This document shows, piece by piece, positions 33,456 through 43,827 of a stretch of 64,000 nt of DNA. Position 1 is the first letter of the stretch, and every line of letters starts with the position of its first letter. A model generated the notes under the pieces. That model was not told the origin of the DNA. It saw only the letters and a list, made by a program, of their open reading frames with translations, and did no database searches. Position numbers and translations under genes: made by a program. Source of the DNA: Hanleya hanleyi (taxonomy: Eukaryota > Mollusca > Polyplacophora > Lepidopleurida > Hanleyidae); the NCBI GenBank assembly GCA_036873755.1, contig JAVTVY010020255.1, positions 1 through 64,000 of the forward strand. Direction: 5' to 3'.

Positions 33456-34457
33456 ATGCTGAACATGTCAGACGCAGACCACAAGGAACAGTATGTCGAT
33501 ATTGACCAATACGAGAGCGATTTTGCGAACAATTTTAGCAGTTTTTCCAACAGTAGCAATGAAAACATTGACATACTAGACATTTCCATCGGCATATTTG
33601 TCTTTATTGTGACATGCATTGGTATAATTGGGAATTTGTTTCTTATCCTGACTATTTTACGACTCAAATGTCTACGAACCTCACCTACATATATTATATT
33701 GTTGAGTCTGGAGTCTGCAGATACAAGTGTATGTTTCGGTTGGTATTTGTTCCGAATACCCGAAATGCCGGATGCAATTTGCAAACTGACCTACGTCAAC
33801 ATACTTTCGACGGCCGAGCTCAGTGCTTACCATTTGGCTCTGTTTTCTTTGGTGCGTTACCTGACTCTTCTAAAGCCGTTCTTTGCCAGAAGTCATTTGA
33901 CAGCCAGTAATGTGGCGTGGTTATGTGTTATTCTATGGATTCTACTGTATGCGTACAATTCAACTGCTAATTTAGTGACAGGACGGGCTGGGACTAGGTG
34001 TAAATTCAAGGAGAATTTCGGAGTTTACGTCCTCTTGTATTTCATTCTATGTTTCGTTATCCCATTGGTTGCCATCGTTACGTTCCATGGAATTAAAGTC
34101 TATAAGCTTAGCAAGACATCAGTCAACTCCGAGAACGAAACTTCGAGAAAAACTGTTTCTGGACGAGCTGTGTTGGCAATAACTTTAATCTTTGTTTTGT
34201 TCTTGACACCCTGGGAGATATATGTGATTATTGTCTATACATTTCAGGTCCAACTATCACCTTTGGCTTCAGACATTGGAGGTCACACTGCAAATTTTAT
34301 TTTCCTTAATAGTGCCATCAACCCTTTCTTGTATTTCTTCATGTCACCAACTGTAAGAAAAAAGGCGTTTTCGTGTGCTTCAAAGCCCAGCCAAACTGTG
34401 AATAGTTTGCCAATGGATGTTTTTCACACACCAGACACTAATGGATCACAGAGGTAA
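33456..34457 (+). CDS. Rhodopsin-class GPCR, array copy 2
   Basis: A 333-residue intronless receptor, very close to copy 1. It has the TM3-start cysteine at 109 (PDAICKLTY) and Cys182 in the second outer loop, so the usual disulfide can form. VRY replaces DRY; NPFLY is intact. At the position six before the TM6 proline (246) it has Phe (IFVLFLTPW) where copies 1, 3 and 4 have Ser. This is the usual class A core-switch site, so the copies may differ in activation. Other private changes are GLU for Gly in the TM3 region (STAELSAYH) and SLESADT in TM2. The tail KKAFSCASKPSQ keeps the putative palmitoyl cysteine. It has the TATA-type promoter and the class I 3' flank. This copy and copy 1 are the cleanest full-length members. 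Confidence 0.95.
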   Translation: MLNMSDADHKEQYVDIDQYESDFANNFSSFSNSSNENIDILDISIGIFVFIVTCIGIIGNLFLILTILRLKCLRTSPTYIILLSLESADTSVCFGWYLFRIPEMPDAICKLTYVNILSTAELSAYHLALFSLVRYLTLLKPFFARSHLTASNVAWLCVILWILLYAYNSTANLVTGRAGTRCKFKENFGVYVLLYFILCFVIPLVAIVTFHGIKVYKLSKTSVNSENETSRKTVSGRAVLAITLIFVLFLTPWEIYVIIVYTFQVQLSPLASDIGGHTANFIFLNSAINPFLYFFMSPTVRKKAFSCASKPSQTVNSLPMDVFHTPDTNGSQR

Positions 34458-34990
34458 ACCGGTACACATAAGTTAAACGAGACGTGTTTGTAGATAAACA
34501 AGAAATATTTAATTCCGCATAAAGGGATACACCTGATCTCATTGGTCGATTATGTCGAAGCTGCATTCATGCTATTAGCTAATATCAATGCTGTATACAA
34601 GATGTATTACGTGTAATTCATTAATTATTCGAACATATTTCCAGTCCGTCTCAATGTTAAAGCATTGTACGGAAAGTGGTGTTGAATTCCCGATACACAC
34701 CGGCGAACACTTGCAGAGCTGCGACGTTGTCGGCTGGTGGAGGTAACTATAGTGAGCGCGCGCGTAATTGATACTTTCCCGCGGTTTTCAACAATGTTCG
34801 CAATGACCAGCTGGGAAGTGAGGCCTCATTCAAAAATTATTTTGATCAATGTGTAAGGCATACACTAACATATTTTAGCTATTTTAATAGAATTTCGTAA
34901 TAAATATTCGATTGTGCATGTCCGAATCGAAATAAAGACCTCGGAAGTCGGTTTCAAATTTGCGAGATAAACACCAGTTGGCACTCGTCC
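34458..34990. repeat. GPCR 3' flank class I, copy 2
   Basis: It matches 27935-28440, with an extra AAGGCATACACTAACATATTTTAGC segment shared with the flank of copy 3 only. It ends in a truncated pX-like piece (about 34990-35035). Confidence 0.75.
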
Positions 34991-35044
34991 AGCAATTTAG
35001 AGATACGAATCATCTGAGATAGTATCAAACAGTCATTCAATTTG

Positions 35045-35485
35045 AGCGATATGCTAGAGGTGGGAAAAATTGGCCATATGACTCGACAGGAAAGCATTCG
35101 TCGACATCTAACATTCAGACCCGAGAATACGATGGTTTCTCGGACGCAGCCTTAGTATCTGAGCCGCGCTTTTATTGCAGCTATTCATGTGGAGACTATA
35201 AATCTCTCGCCAGTTAAACTGTGAACAAGCTGAAGAAGAGGACTATTATACCGACAACTGAGCAGATACTACTCGTAATCAATGGCACGAGAATAAATAT
35301 ATGTAGTGTTATTGTTTTGGTGGGAAATTTAAGCCGTACGACGTCGGGCATAATTTGCAGGTTAGTTTCTCTGGGTTATCTTGCATTTACCAGGTTACCT
35401 CATGTTGAGGCGTTTACTCCATCAGGCGTTCACGCTGATCTGGCATTACAGCTCCCGAGCTAGCGTATCTAATATCGCTCCAATA
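35045..35485. repeat. Rearranged inverted-repeat blocks Q and R, both forward
   Basis: Block Q forward (CTCGGACGCAGCCTTAGTATC) is followed by block R forward (TTAAGCCGTACGACGTCGGG), an arrangement produced by inversion or recombination relative to 18860 and 29190. The same arrangement is at 45415-45830, so it predates that duplication. Confidence 0.65.
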
Positions 35486-35509
35486 TACTACATAAGGTGG
35501 AATATGATT

Positions 35510-35923
35510 GTTTGTTAGTGAATGTTAGTGACGTTACCATACCATCGATTGTAAGTCTTATTCTATCGAATATGTTGTTGAATAAGACGACACCGACAAA
35601 GATATAATACTTTTTATTCTACTGCACACATTTCCAAAAAAATGAAGGGGAAAACGATGGATTTATGGACATTCCTAAAAACTAACAATGGATATAGAAT
35701 GACACGATTGTATTCGAAGGTAACGCCATTACTCAATCTCATATCGTGGACTTGAGAAGAGATGCAATTCTCTCCAGAAATGGAACTTCCTCTGCCGGAA
35801 GTGACAAATTCTTTCACGGACTTTACAAACTACACGATCATAGTGGCTTGATATCTAATGGTGAAAGAGGACGTTCAATGCGAGAGGAATGTTGGAATTC
35901 AACGCAAATTGGAGAAGGACTCA
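35510..35923 (+). pseudogene. Viral-element core-protein-like segment, copy 3
   Basis: It retains LRRDAILSRNGTSSAGSDKF and FHGLYKLHDHSG in one frame, followed by NGERGRSMREECWNS. The left part is damaged. It is interrupted on the right by MITE B and continues after it at about 36150-36215. Confidence 0.4.
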
Positions 35924-36149
35924 AGTAGTAGTATAACAGCAACTTGACCCTCAAAAGGGGAGGTAACTCTGTTTGAACAATTCCTGGTTACCGGAAGTGA
36001 CCCTCGTCCCCTGCCCATGCGCACAATACCGTATACAAATGGTGTGCCGGAGTCAAAGATCACTTCAGGTCACGAATCATGGAAGATAACCAGGAATTCT
36101 TCAATGTTCCATCTCCCTTTTGAGGTCAAGTTGCTGTTATGCTACTACT
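35924..36149. mobile_element. MITE B, copy 1
   Basis: Terminal inverted repeats begin AGTAGTAGTATAACAGCAAC, with the mirror GTTGCTGTTATGCTACTACT, and inner inverted segments (AATTCCTGGTTA / TAACCAGGAATT) extend the palindrome. The unoccupied site is seen in units 1 and 2, where GGAGAAGGA runs directly into TCTATATACGTC (23330-23350 and 30050-30070). The same insertion is at 46274-46516. Confidence 0.85.
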
Positions 36150-36239
36150 GATCTATATGCGTCAAATGAGCATTGTCGAAACCATCCAGAAAACGGCCAT
36201 CGAGAAGAAAAACGTTGTTGACTTGGAATGTATACTCAC

Positions 36240-36861
36240 CATGTTGTCAATAGTAATCGGGCACTCTGTAGTCAGTCGTAGTCATATGCAATTCTCGCGT
36301 TCTTAATCGACATAACTTTTTCGTACAACTCTAATAGCACAAAAATTCGAGCAGCCATAAAAGAAAAGAAAAATAGACAATGAAAATTGGTCTATCCGTT
36401 GTCCTGTCTCACACAATGCCAAGTGTGTCTGCTCGTACTCAGCACACTCTGGTATGCAAGCGAGGAACGATGCAAAATTCAAGCTTCGCCATATAATATA
36501 TATATATATTTAAATAGATGAAAACTCCGTTAGAATCTGCAAAATGGGATGTTCCTCAGCAAAAAAAACATCGGCGAAACTTTGTCCTCTGTAGCACAGC
36601 AGGTATACCCATCGCGCAGCCTGATGCATGCAGTTGCCGTACTTTCCAAAATAGGCCCCTATCTTTACCGGTCCGGATCCGAGTGGAACATTCTAGCCTC
36701 GACCAATCCCCATTGCTGCATCCTGCAATATCTCGCCTTCTGGTTTCATATATACTTCGTTATTCAGCTACTGTGTCTACCAATTTTAAAATAATTTTAA
36801 AATAACATCCGACTGAGATGTTTATCTCCATACACAACTGATGGGCTTCGTGTGTTGAACT
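36240..36861. repeat. Degenerate unit sequence after MITE B
   Basis: It carries decayed relatives of the KWSIRC-type segment and of sequence near 23820-24050 (GATCCGAGTGGAACATTCTAGC). It is shared in part with 46590-47120. No intact gene. Confidence 0.5.
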
Positions 36862-37178
36862 GAATTGGAGCGGTATGCAAAAGGTGGGAAAAATTGACGA
36901 CGTATGACGAATGAAAAGCAGCCATATGACTCTACAGGACAGTAATCGTTGTCACCTAACATTCAGATCCTAGAATTCGTTGGATTCTCGGACGTAGCCT
37001 TAGTATCTCAGCAAACGTTTTTTATTGCGGTGTTCATGTGGAGACTATGAAGTAACCACACGGTCCCTAGCACCGGCTTAAGCGGAATTAGATACGCTAG
37101 CTCTGGAGCTGTGATGACAGATCAGCTCAAACAACTCATGATATGTTAATGGGTGAGCATTATGGACGTCTAATGGAG
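36862..37178. repeat. Inverted-repeat block, orientation 1, left part of split copy
   Basis: It matches 18860-19100 and is cut at TAATGGAG by the 4.46-kb insertion; it resumes at 41640-41765. Confidence 0.7.
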
Positions 37179-38574
37179 TAAATATAATTTCTTGCGCTTG
37201 ACAGGAGAAAATAGCACGAAATTACTTTCTCCTGTAGGAGCAAGAATCACATATGTGGAGGTGTGAACTGTTATAACAGATGGGCGTCCTGTGAGCTGTT
37301 ATAACATTCGCGGGGATTTCTGGTTTAAATAGAGTTCAGTTGTATAGTCAGACCATCTCGTCAGCGGTTAGCTAAGCATTAACACACGACAGTGTTAAGA
37401 CGAAAGGCGATTGAATGAATGAAATGAATGAATTCATTTGTCTCTATCTGATATGGTTGATCTAGAAATCTTTATTTCTTAGGTCAATAACATGGTATAT
37501 GTATTCAAATAAAAATGTACATATGCTTATGTCATCTTGCTTGGATTTACGCTCATTATTGGAAGTGGTGTTATACATGCTTTGTTTGGTGCGTTTGAGT
37601 AAAACGACTGTGAATGAATAGTACTTCGTAGCACTGTTCGTAGCACTTTTTATTTTGAATGAGATTATACCGATCGTATATGATATTATTCTTTGAACCG
37701 GTGTGAAGGTGAACGTTGTCCTGGTTAGTAGTTGTCCGTCGGACAGCCATTTCTGGGACAGGTTGTCCATGGACAACATGTACTGTTGTGAGTTGTCTCG
37801 GGACAACTGATACTATCATAGGTTGTCCATGGACAACTACACCCGGGGATACGTTGTCCGACGATAGAAGTGGTTGTCCAGGTTTTATCGCGATTATACC
37901 TAAGTCGTATCAAGGGTTGTCCGTCACCTGGGAATAGTTGTCCAGTATCAGGCCTCAGCATGTAAAGCGGTTCAACAAGGCAATGATGCGTAGCCGATAA
38001 ATCTATTTTCGTTATATCCTGGGTAGAGGGCTGAAACTATTTTATAGTTTATTTGGAAATATTTGAGTCAAACTCTATGATGAAATGCTAAACGATTCAA
38101 GATGGTCGCCATCATGACGTCACAGTAACGTCATCTTTTCGGAAGTCATTTTTCGCTTGTTCTGTTTTTTGACTGATTTTTTTAATTTTCCGATATTTTA
38201 TATCAAAAACTAATTCATATGATAGAGAATAATTAGTTTTGGCAAAATAAATTACTTTTATGCTCTTTTAGGAATACGGAAAAAATGAACGGAAATGACC
38301 GAAAGCACAATTTTTTGGAGATATAGCTCTCTTCTTCTCTTCGTACTCACCCGTATAAATAGTTTTAATACCGCGTATGCTTAGGAGATGAAAGCACGTA
38401 CACTATATATGAAACAGTCTCTTTGATTACGTCACAATGACGTAATCAAATTCACATTCAAATTCACAAATTCGCATCTGAATTTTTGGGCCGAATTTTC
38501 CAATCAGATTTTTCCAATTTGAGTTCATGCAATTTTCCCGCAAAAATTCTTGCGTCGTGATGCGGTGGGGTTAA

Positions 38575-38950
38575 TCCTGCAAGGACGGGTTTTTTGGGGG
38601 GGGGGACATCGGGGCCTTCGTACCAAACTTTCTATCCTCTATCCGGAACGATAAATACTTGAGAGCTGACACTCCGCATCTTTGTAGCTTATCATATTGG
38701 GGTCTTTTTGAGTCTATGTGCAGAGAATAATGGTTAAATTCAAAATGGAAGCCATGTGGGTTTTCTTAAAAACGTTTGCTTTACTGCATGGAAAAGTGGA
38801 CTGAAACTATTTGATTTACTAATTTATCATGCAGTGTTTGCGAAGAAATGAAACACAAAAATGCCTTTTTTAATAATGACGACACGGTGACGTCATCACA
38901 CAGTATTCACCCCGTAGCTAAAGGAGTACGAAAAATATTTATAATGAAAA
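38575..38950 (+). repeat. Non-autonomous repeat family, copy 3
   Basis: A third relative of 7190-7775 and 14440-14890, inside the Ginger-like element (ACCAAACTTTCTATCCTCT, ATTTATCATGCAGTG). It is shorter and more diverged. Confidence 0.6.
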
Positions 38951-39764
38951 TTGTCTAAAATAGATTTAAAACTACTTTCAGGGAAGATGACTTCACCGTG
39001 AGGCCATTAGAGTGACCATTGTTAATTGTATTACATTATCCTGTCAAGTTTCACTCCCTAACGGAAATGGTTAAACATATCGGTATTCAGGAAAATTGAG
39101 GTAGCGAAGAGCGAAGGGAATGGGGGTGGCAGTATACTAAACGAGTCATCGTTAATGATTTCGTTCTAAAAAGCTAAATATTTCTTGCAGAAATTGTCGT
39201 TTCGCACAGGCTAGGAAGATATTATATAAGGGGACGGGGCGGCTGGGGGAAGACGGCCTTCCTACCCGACAGAGATTGACGCCAAATGCTCAAGTGACTT
39301 GGTCATTACGGTTAATTTGCAGTTCTGATGTTTCAGTATGTAAAATTAATCTGAGAACAAGCAGATTCGGATTCAACACCCTCGGATTAACCTGAAACAA
39401 GCACATTGCAATACAAAATGCCACAACTTCTGTACCTACAGTGTATTTTCAAAATTAGAATTGTGTTAGTTTCCCTCCATCTTATTATGCAGGCCTACGT
39501 GGATTACTTTGATAGCGAAATATGTTGTTGTATATATAAAGTGTACATCAGTTCAACAAAAACACTGTTGACTGTGATAGGAAGAAACTGACGAATAATA
39601 CGTCAAATATATTTGGAAAATAGAACTAAGTAATAGGAACATTAAAATATATGTAACAAAAATTTTGCCTCAAAATATAATGTCAACCTGGCGTCATTAA
39701 TCCACAGATGATCCGTGAAAAAATTAGCATGGAAAATATGATAATGTACCATAATAAAAAAATA

Positions 39765-39852
39765 ATGTGACGCGGATGGGATTCGAACCCACAACTTACT
39801 GGAACCCGCTCACACATATTACCGCGCCTCTTTCCCCTGCACTACTTGGGAC
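39765..39852 (-). ncRNA. tRNA-like sequence (tRNA-derived SINE head or pseudo-tRNA)
   Basis: On the - strand there is an A-box-like TAGTGCAGGGG and a perfect B box GGTTCGAATCC followed by a 3' end CCATCCGCGTCA. The expected 5' acceptor strand pairing with CCGCGTC is not found, so I do not call a functional tRNA. It may be the RNA polymerase III promoter of a SINE inside the Ginger-like element. Confidence 0.5.
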
Positions 39853-40062
39853 AGCTGCCGAGCCACTGAAAATTTGTCACCTTTATACCGTGACCTAGTT
39901 TGTCTGATAATACGATGGACAGCACGTCATGGGGGACAACTAATATTGCCACTGTTGTAATAAGAGAGGTTGTCCCCCATGAATAGTTGTCCGGGTGCAA
40001 ATATGATATTAATGCATTACAACATGTACAAGAGTAATATGTATCGAGTGGACAACTGGTAC

Positions 40063-40118
40063 CTGAAACTGGGTGTCCCCCGAAGGGGTGTCCCCCGAAG
40101 GGGGACACCCAGTTTCAG
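40063..40118. repeat. Perfect 19-bp-arm hairpin
   Basis: CTGAAACTGGGTGTCCCCC at 40063-40081 is exactly inverted at 40100-40118, with an 18-base loop. It lies in the right subterminal region of the Ginger-like element. Confidence 0.9.
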
Positions 40119-41009
40119 TCAGGACAACCACTGCCAGGTACAGGTTGTCCTTCGGACAACCAATACTGCGGGACAACCATTATTGCTACACCGGAAGGGC
40201 CTTAGATTAATTGATGGCCCATTTTGCAGTTATACATGTCCATCAAAAAAAAATGCGCATGTAGCGAAGCTATAGAATTTGATAAAATATTGAATATGCA
40301 TATTTGGGTGAGCTGTAGAGCCATTAAAATACTTGGTGTATGTATTTGTCTACATCGGATATGTGCATGACGGTTTGTCATCTTTTCCCTGCATTTTCCC
40401 TATTTTGGAAGTGGTGTTATACAGGTTTTGTTTTTTAAAAAAACCACCGGAGTGAACTGAAAACAGTATTTGTACTGTTCGGTTCACTTTTCATTTAGAA
40501 TGCGCTTATACCCATCGTATGTGATATGATGCTTTTGAGGCTGAAGAGCCTTAGAATACTCGATGACTCATAAAGAGGTTGTACGTATTTGTTTGCCAAT
40601 AGGATACGTGAATATAATGATGCCAGTAATACGATTTTAACATAATATTGACTTATGCAATATTGAATATGCATAGTTGGATGGTCATTAGAATATGCTA
40701 GATGTATTGACTTGTCCATATCATTTTAGCTGCAGTCAAATGTGCCTTTTTGAAAGCGGTATTATAGAGGTTTTGTCTAATGCATTTGAACAAATCGACT
40801 TGTGAGCAAACAGCTCTTGTAATGTTGTTCGAAGACCTTTTCATTTTGAATGAACATATAGCGATCGTATATATTATGCTTTTTTGAGGCTGAAGAGCCC
40901 TTAGAATACTCGGTCTACAAAGCGGTTGTACATATTGTCTGTCAACAGGATACGTGAATGTATTAATTTACTATATATTGAATTATGCAATTTCGAATAT
41001 GCATAGCTA

Positions 41010-41275
41010 GATGCGCTGAAGAGCCATTAGAATACTGGGTGTGCTGAATGGTGAACCGAAGAGCCATTAGAATACTTGGTGAGCTAAAGAGCCGTTAGAA
41101 TACTTGGTGAGCTGAACAGCCATTAGACTACTTGGTGAGCTGAAGAGCCATTAAAATACTTGATGAGCTAAAGAGCCATTAGAATACTTGATGAGCTGAA
41201 GAGCCATTAGAATACTTGATGAGCTGAAGAGCCATTAGAATACTTGATCAGCTGAAGAGCCATTAGCATACTTGG
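41010..41275. repeat. 28-bp minisatellite, copy 1
   Basis: About nine tandem units of GAGCTGAAGAGCCATTAGAA plus TACTTGAT, with few differences. The unit is an internal piece of the ~370-bp repeats just upstream, so it arose by local amplification. The period is not a multiple of three. Confidence 0.9.
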
Positions 41276-41639
41276 TTGGCAAAATAGCCTGTTTGGTATT
41301 AAAATTGGGCCTTGGATTGTTTCCATTGAGAATGTGATTGAACATGGTTGGTGTCGTGAAAAGAAAGATGTATAAAGTAATGCGACCTGTGATAACTGCA
41401 TCAAAGCGGTATTTAACATGGATTTGAGTAAAAGACCCTGTTAATATTTACCATGATGTACACTGAATTGTTTTATTATGATTGAACATGGTTGATGTTA
41501 TGAAAGGAACGATGTAAAACGTTAATGAGATTTGTGAACAGAAATAACGAATAAACACGACTAGCACCGCATGACAGCTAGCATCGCATGACAATTCCAA
41601 ATATATGTGTTGTTGAATATGTTATTGCGTAACGGTACA

Positions 41640-41765
41640 GGAGAAATGCTTTAACATGAGGTAACCTGGTAAATTGAAGAAATCTAGATAAACTAACCTG
41701 TGATGTCCGACGTCGTACGGCTTAAATTTCCCACCAAAACAATAAACCTACAAATATTTGTCGAG
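41640..41765. repeat. Inverted-repeat block, right part of split copy
   Basis: It continues 36862-37178 after insertion S (AACCTGTGATGTCCGACGTC, GTACGGCTTAAATTT). Confidence 0.7.
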
Positions 41766-41849
41766 TGACATGTACAGAAGGCGGACCGCGGGGACTAACA
41801 GTCCACCAGCAGAATCCTACCATATACAGACAATAAGTTTGAGCGATAT

Positions 41850-42340
41850 GAAAACTCTTTGAACCGCGGTATCATGAGATGTGCGTGTGTACCGAGGCGT
41901 TGCTAAGAGTTACCATAACTGTTAATGCATTCACTAATGCTTTTTTTCAATATTACAAGAATTAAACCGAAAAATTTGTTCGTTTTATATATAATTTCCT
42001 CTTTTATTTAGTTAGTTTATCTTAATTTTTTTAATTTTAACTATTGAATGTGATTTTCTTCACGTTAACTGGTGTGGGAACTTCGTATTAAAAAATCACA
42101 TTAATTCATTAAATAGCTTCCTGGACGTTTGAAGTTTGCGGGCATGTTGTCTTTTCCTAATATGAGAGGTCGTCCGGACCTGAGGTTTGCAAACTTACCC
42201 ATTTTCAGTCGGTTCGTTCGCAAATATATTTTCATACCACATCTCTCGATCTTCGTAACGGAGTTGAGATATCAATGGATACATCCGCGAATCCTATCAT
42301 ATCGTCTTCGGTCTCCCGTACAATTTACATAAAGTCGTAA
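41850..42340. repeat. GPCR-unit block A, copy 3
   Basis: It matches 24000-24660 with deletions. No RT follows it; instead about 42350-42590 holds unit sequence that is present in reduced form in copies 4 and 5. Confidence 0.75.
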
Positions 42341-42739
42341 AATCAGCTGGTGAGACTGTTTCACTTTTTTGTCATCTTACGCCGTTCTATTTATCCGCCA
42401 CCATTGCATGTTGTAGATCTCTCTCTTCACGACAATGTATTGAAGAATCAAGATTATGGATACAAGCGTCCAGTCCGCAATTCAATGTTCAGCCGTTGTC
42501 TGTTAAAGAATTTCCTAAATCATATAAGTGCATTAGCACTAATAAAAGAAAAAAACAAAGAATCATAGTATACATAAACATTTCTAGTTTCCTGCAAGAG
42601 GGAATCGGTCAACAGTTTATATGATGTCGGCAAGACATCATGATGTTCCAAATGTCAAATCCGTGCTGCTGGTCAGTATTCTTCTCAAGGCCTGGTTATC
42701 GATGCACTCAACTCACTGATTGACAGTACACATCTCCTG

Positions 42740-43500
42740 ACAACAACAAACACACACAATGACTTCAATCGTGTCAATACCTTAGTGGTTTCATTCATAA
42801 ATATAGCCGATTAACTCATATATCCATCGCATGATGTGTAAATATCAGCACGATTAACACACAGCTTTCTGCAATTAATAAGTGAAATGACAATAACGAT
42901 AATTGCTGATGGTGTGCCTAATGTTTGGAAGCTCATCGAAAGCAGCAGTGAATAAATACATGTATTTCTGGTTAATCTGTACGTGATAATATTACACGAC
43001 CAGAAAATCCCCTCGCATGTGTGTCGTCCAACTAACAAAGCTATACAATAGCGCTTTGTTTATTTAGAATAAACAGAACTTTCATTACCATCTCGTTTCG
43101 AGTGCTTCGCAAATAACGACATCACTAGTGAAAGAAGGTTCTCCATTGACTCAACTAAGACAGTATTAAATGCATTGTACCGTCCTAGTCCTAATCTTCA
43201 CAGATACTTCACAGTTTTATATCACAAGCTTATTACAAGTTTTAATGCTGTATCTGGCAGAAGTTCTGATAACTGGGGATGATGGGGCTCACCTAACGAT
43301 GCCGGTAACTGTGAAACTACGAAGAGCTGAACTATGCTGAACGCGGGACAGTATTGCATGGAAACCAGAAATTATTGGACACCAGTGCTCCAGAAAAGTG
43401 CTCTTCTCACATGAAAACAAAGGTACGCTTCGCGCTTTTCAGTGACCAAACCAGCTTGACATACGTTGCTAGTCTTAATGAAGCTGAGCTGAGCTGAACA
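42740..43500. repeat. GPCR 5' flank, copy 3 (TATA-less)
   Basis: It aligns with the other 5' flanks, but the TATATAAAGTTGTTGG segment is replaced by ACATACGTTGCTAGTC near 43459-43475. The following GAGCTGAGCTGAACAGCTAG is retained. Confidence 0.7.
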
Positions 43501-43827
43501 GCTAGACAGCTAAACTGCAGGAGGGAATGATATTTTCCTTGCTGAATCACAGACAATTCCGAACGTGTTCCAATGTACAAGTTTATTGTCAACAATATCC
43601 AGCCTGTCCAAAAACAGAATTCGAAATTTAAGGAATATACATGTAGTCATACTTGAAGTGTAATAATCGACGTCTTTCTGATCTTACAGACCAGATTGTA
43701 TCTGTTCATCACTGAACCGACCATTCGATCGTATCATGGAAACACAATTAAAAATATCAGATTTGAAAGTAAAATCTGCTTGTGAATAGTCACAGAAGGA
43801 AAAATTATACACAATTTGTCACGAAAT

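Larger units (their letters stand above)
37702..40190. mobile_element. Ginger-like non-autonomous DNA transposon
   Basis: The element starts TGTGA and ends CTACA and is flanked by CCGG on both sides (37698-37701 and 40191-40194). The unoccupied site GAACCGGAAGGGCC is seen at 47936-47949 in the sister unit. The TGTNR..YNACA ends with a 4-bp duplication match what I remember of Ginger transposons. Both ends carry clustered GTTGTCC/GGACAAC motifs (about a dozen within 37710-37945 and eight within 39930-40180), likely transposase-binding sites. No integrase-like transposase frame is present, so it depends on a helper. Confidence 0.75.
37179..41639. mobile_element. Repeat-rich insertion S, copy 1 (contains Ginger-like element)
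   Basis: It splits the inverted-repeat block between GGAG and a second GGAG (41640-41643), consistent with a 4-bp target duplication; the intact site is at about 19110. Without the nested 37702-40190 insertion it is about 1.97 kb. It contains an inverted repeat (ACAGGAGAAA / TTTCTCCTGT) near 37200, a TTTAAATAG promoter-like motif near 37325, degenerate ~370-bp tandem units with ATATTGAATATGCATAG and GAGGCTGAAGAGCC landmarks, the 28-bp minisatellite and an AATAAA near 41550. No protein is encoded. The class is unknown. Confidence 0.7.

Noticed and set aside
39765..39852. Functional tRNA gene
   Set aside because: The B box is good, but the acceptor stem does not pair and the 5' end is undefined; kept only as a tRNA-like sequence.
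41010..41275. CRISPR array (28-bp repeats)
   Set aside because: The units are directly contiguous with no spacers, in a eukaryotic setting.
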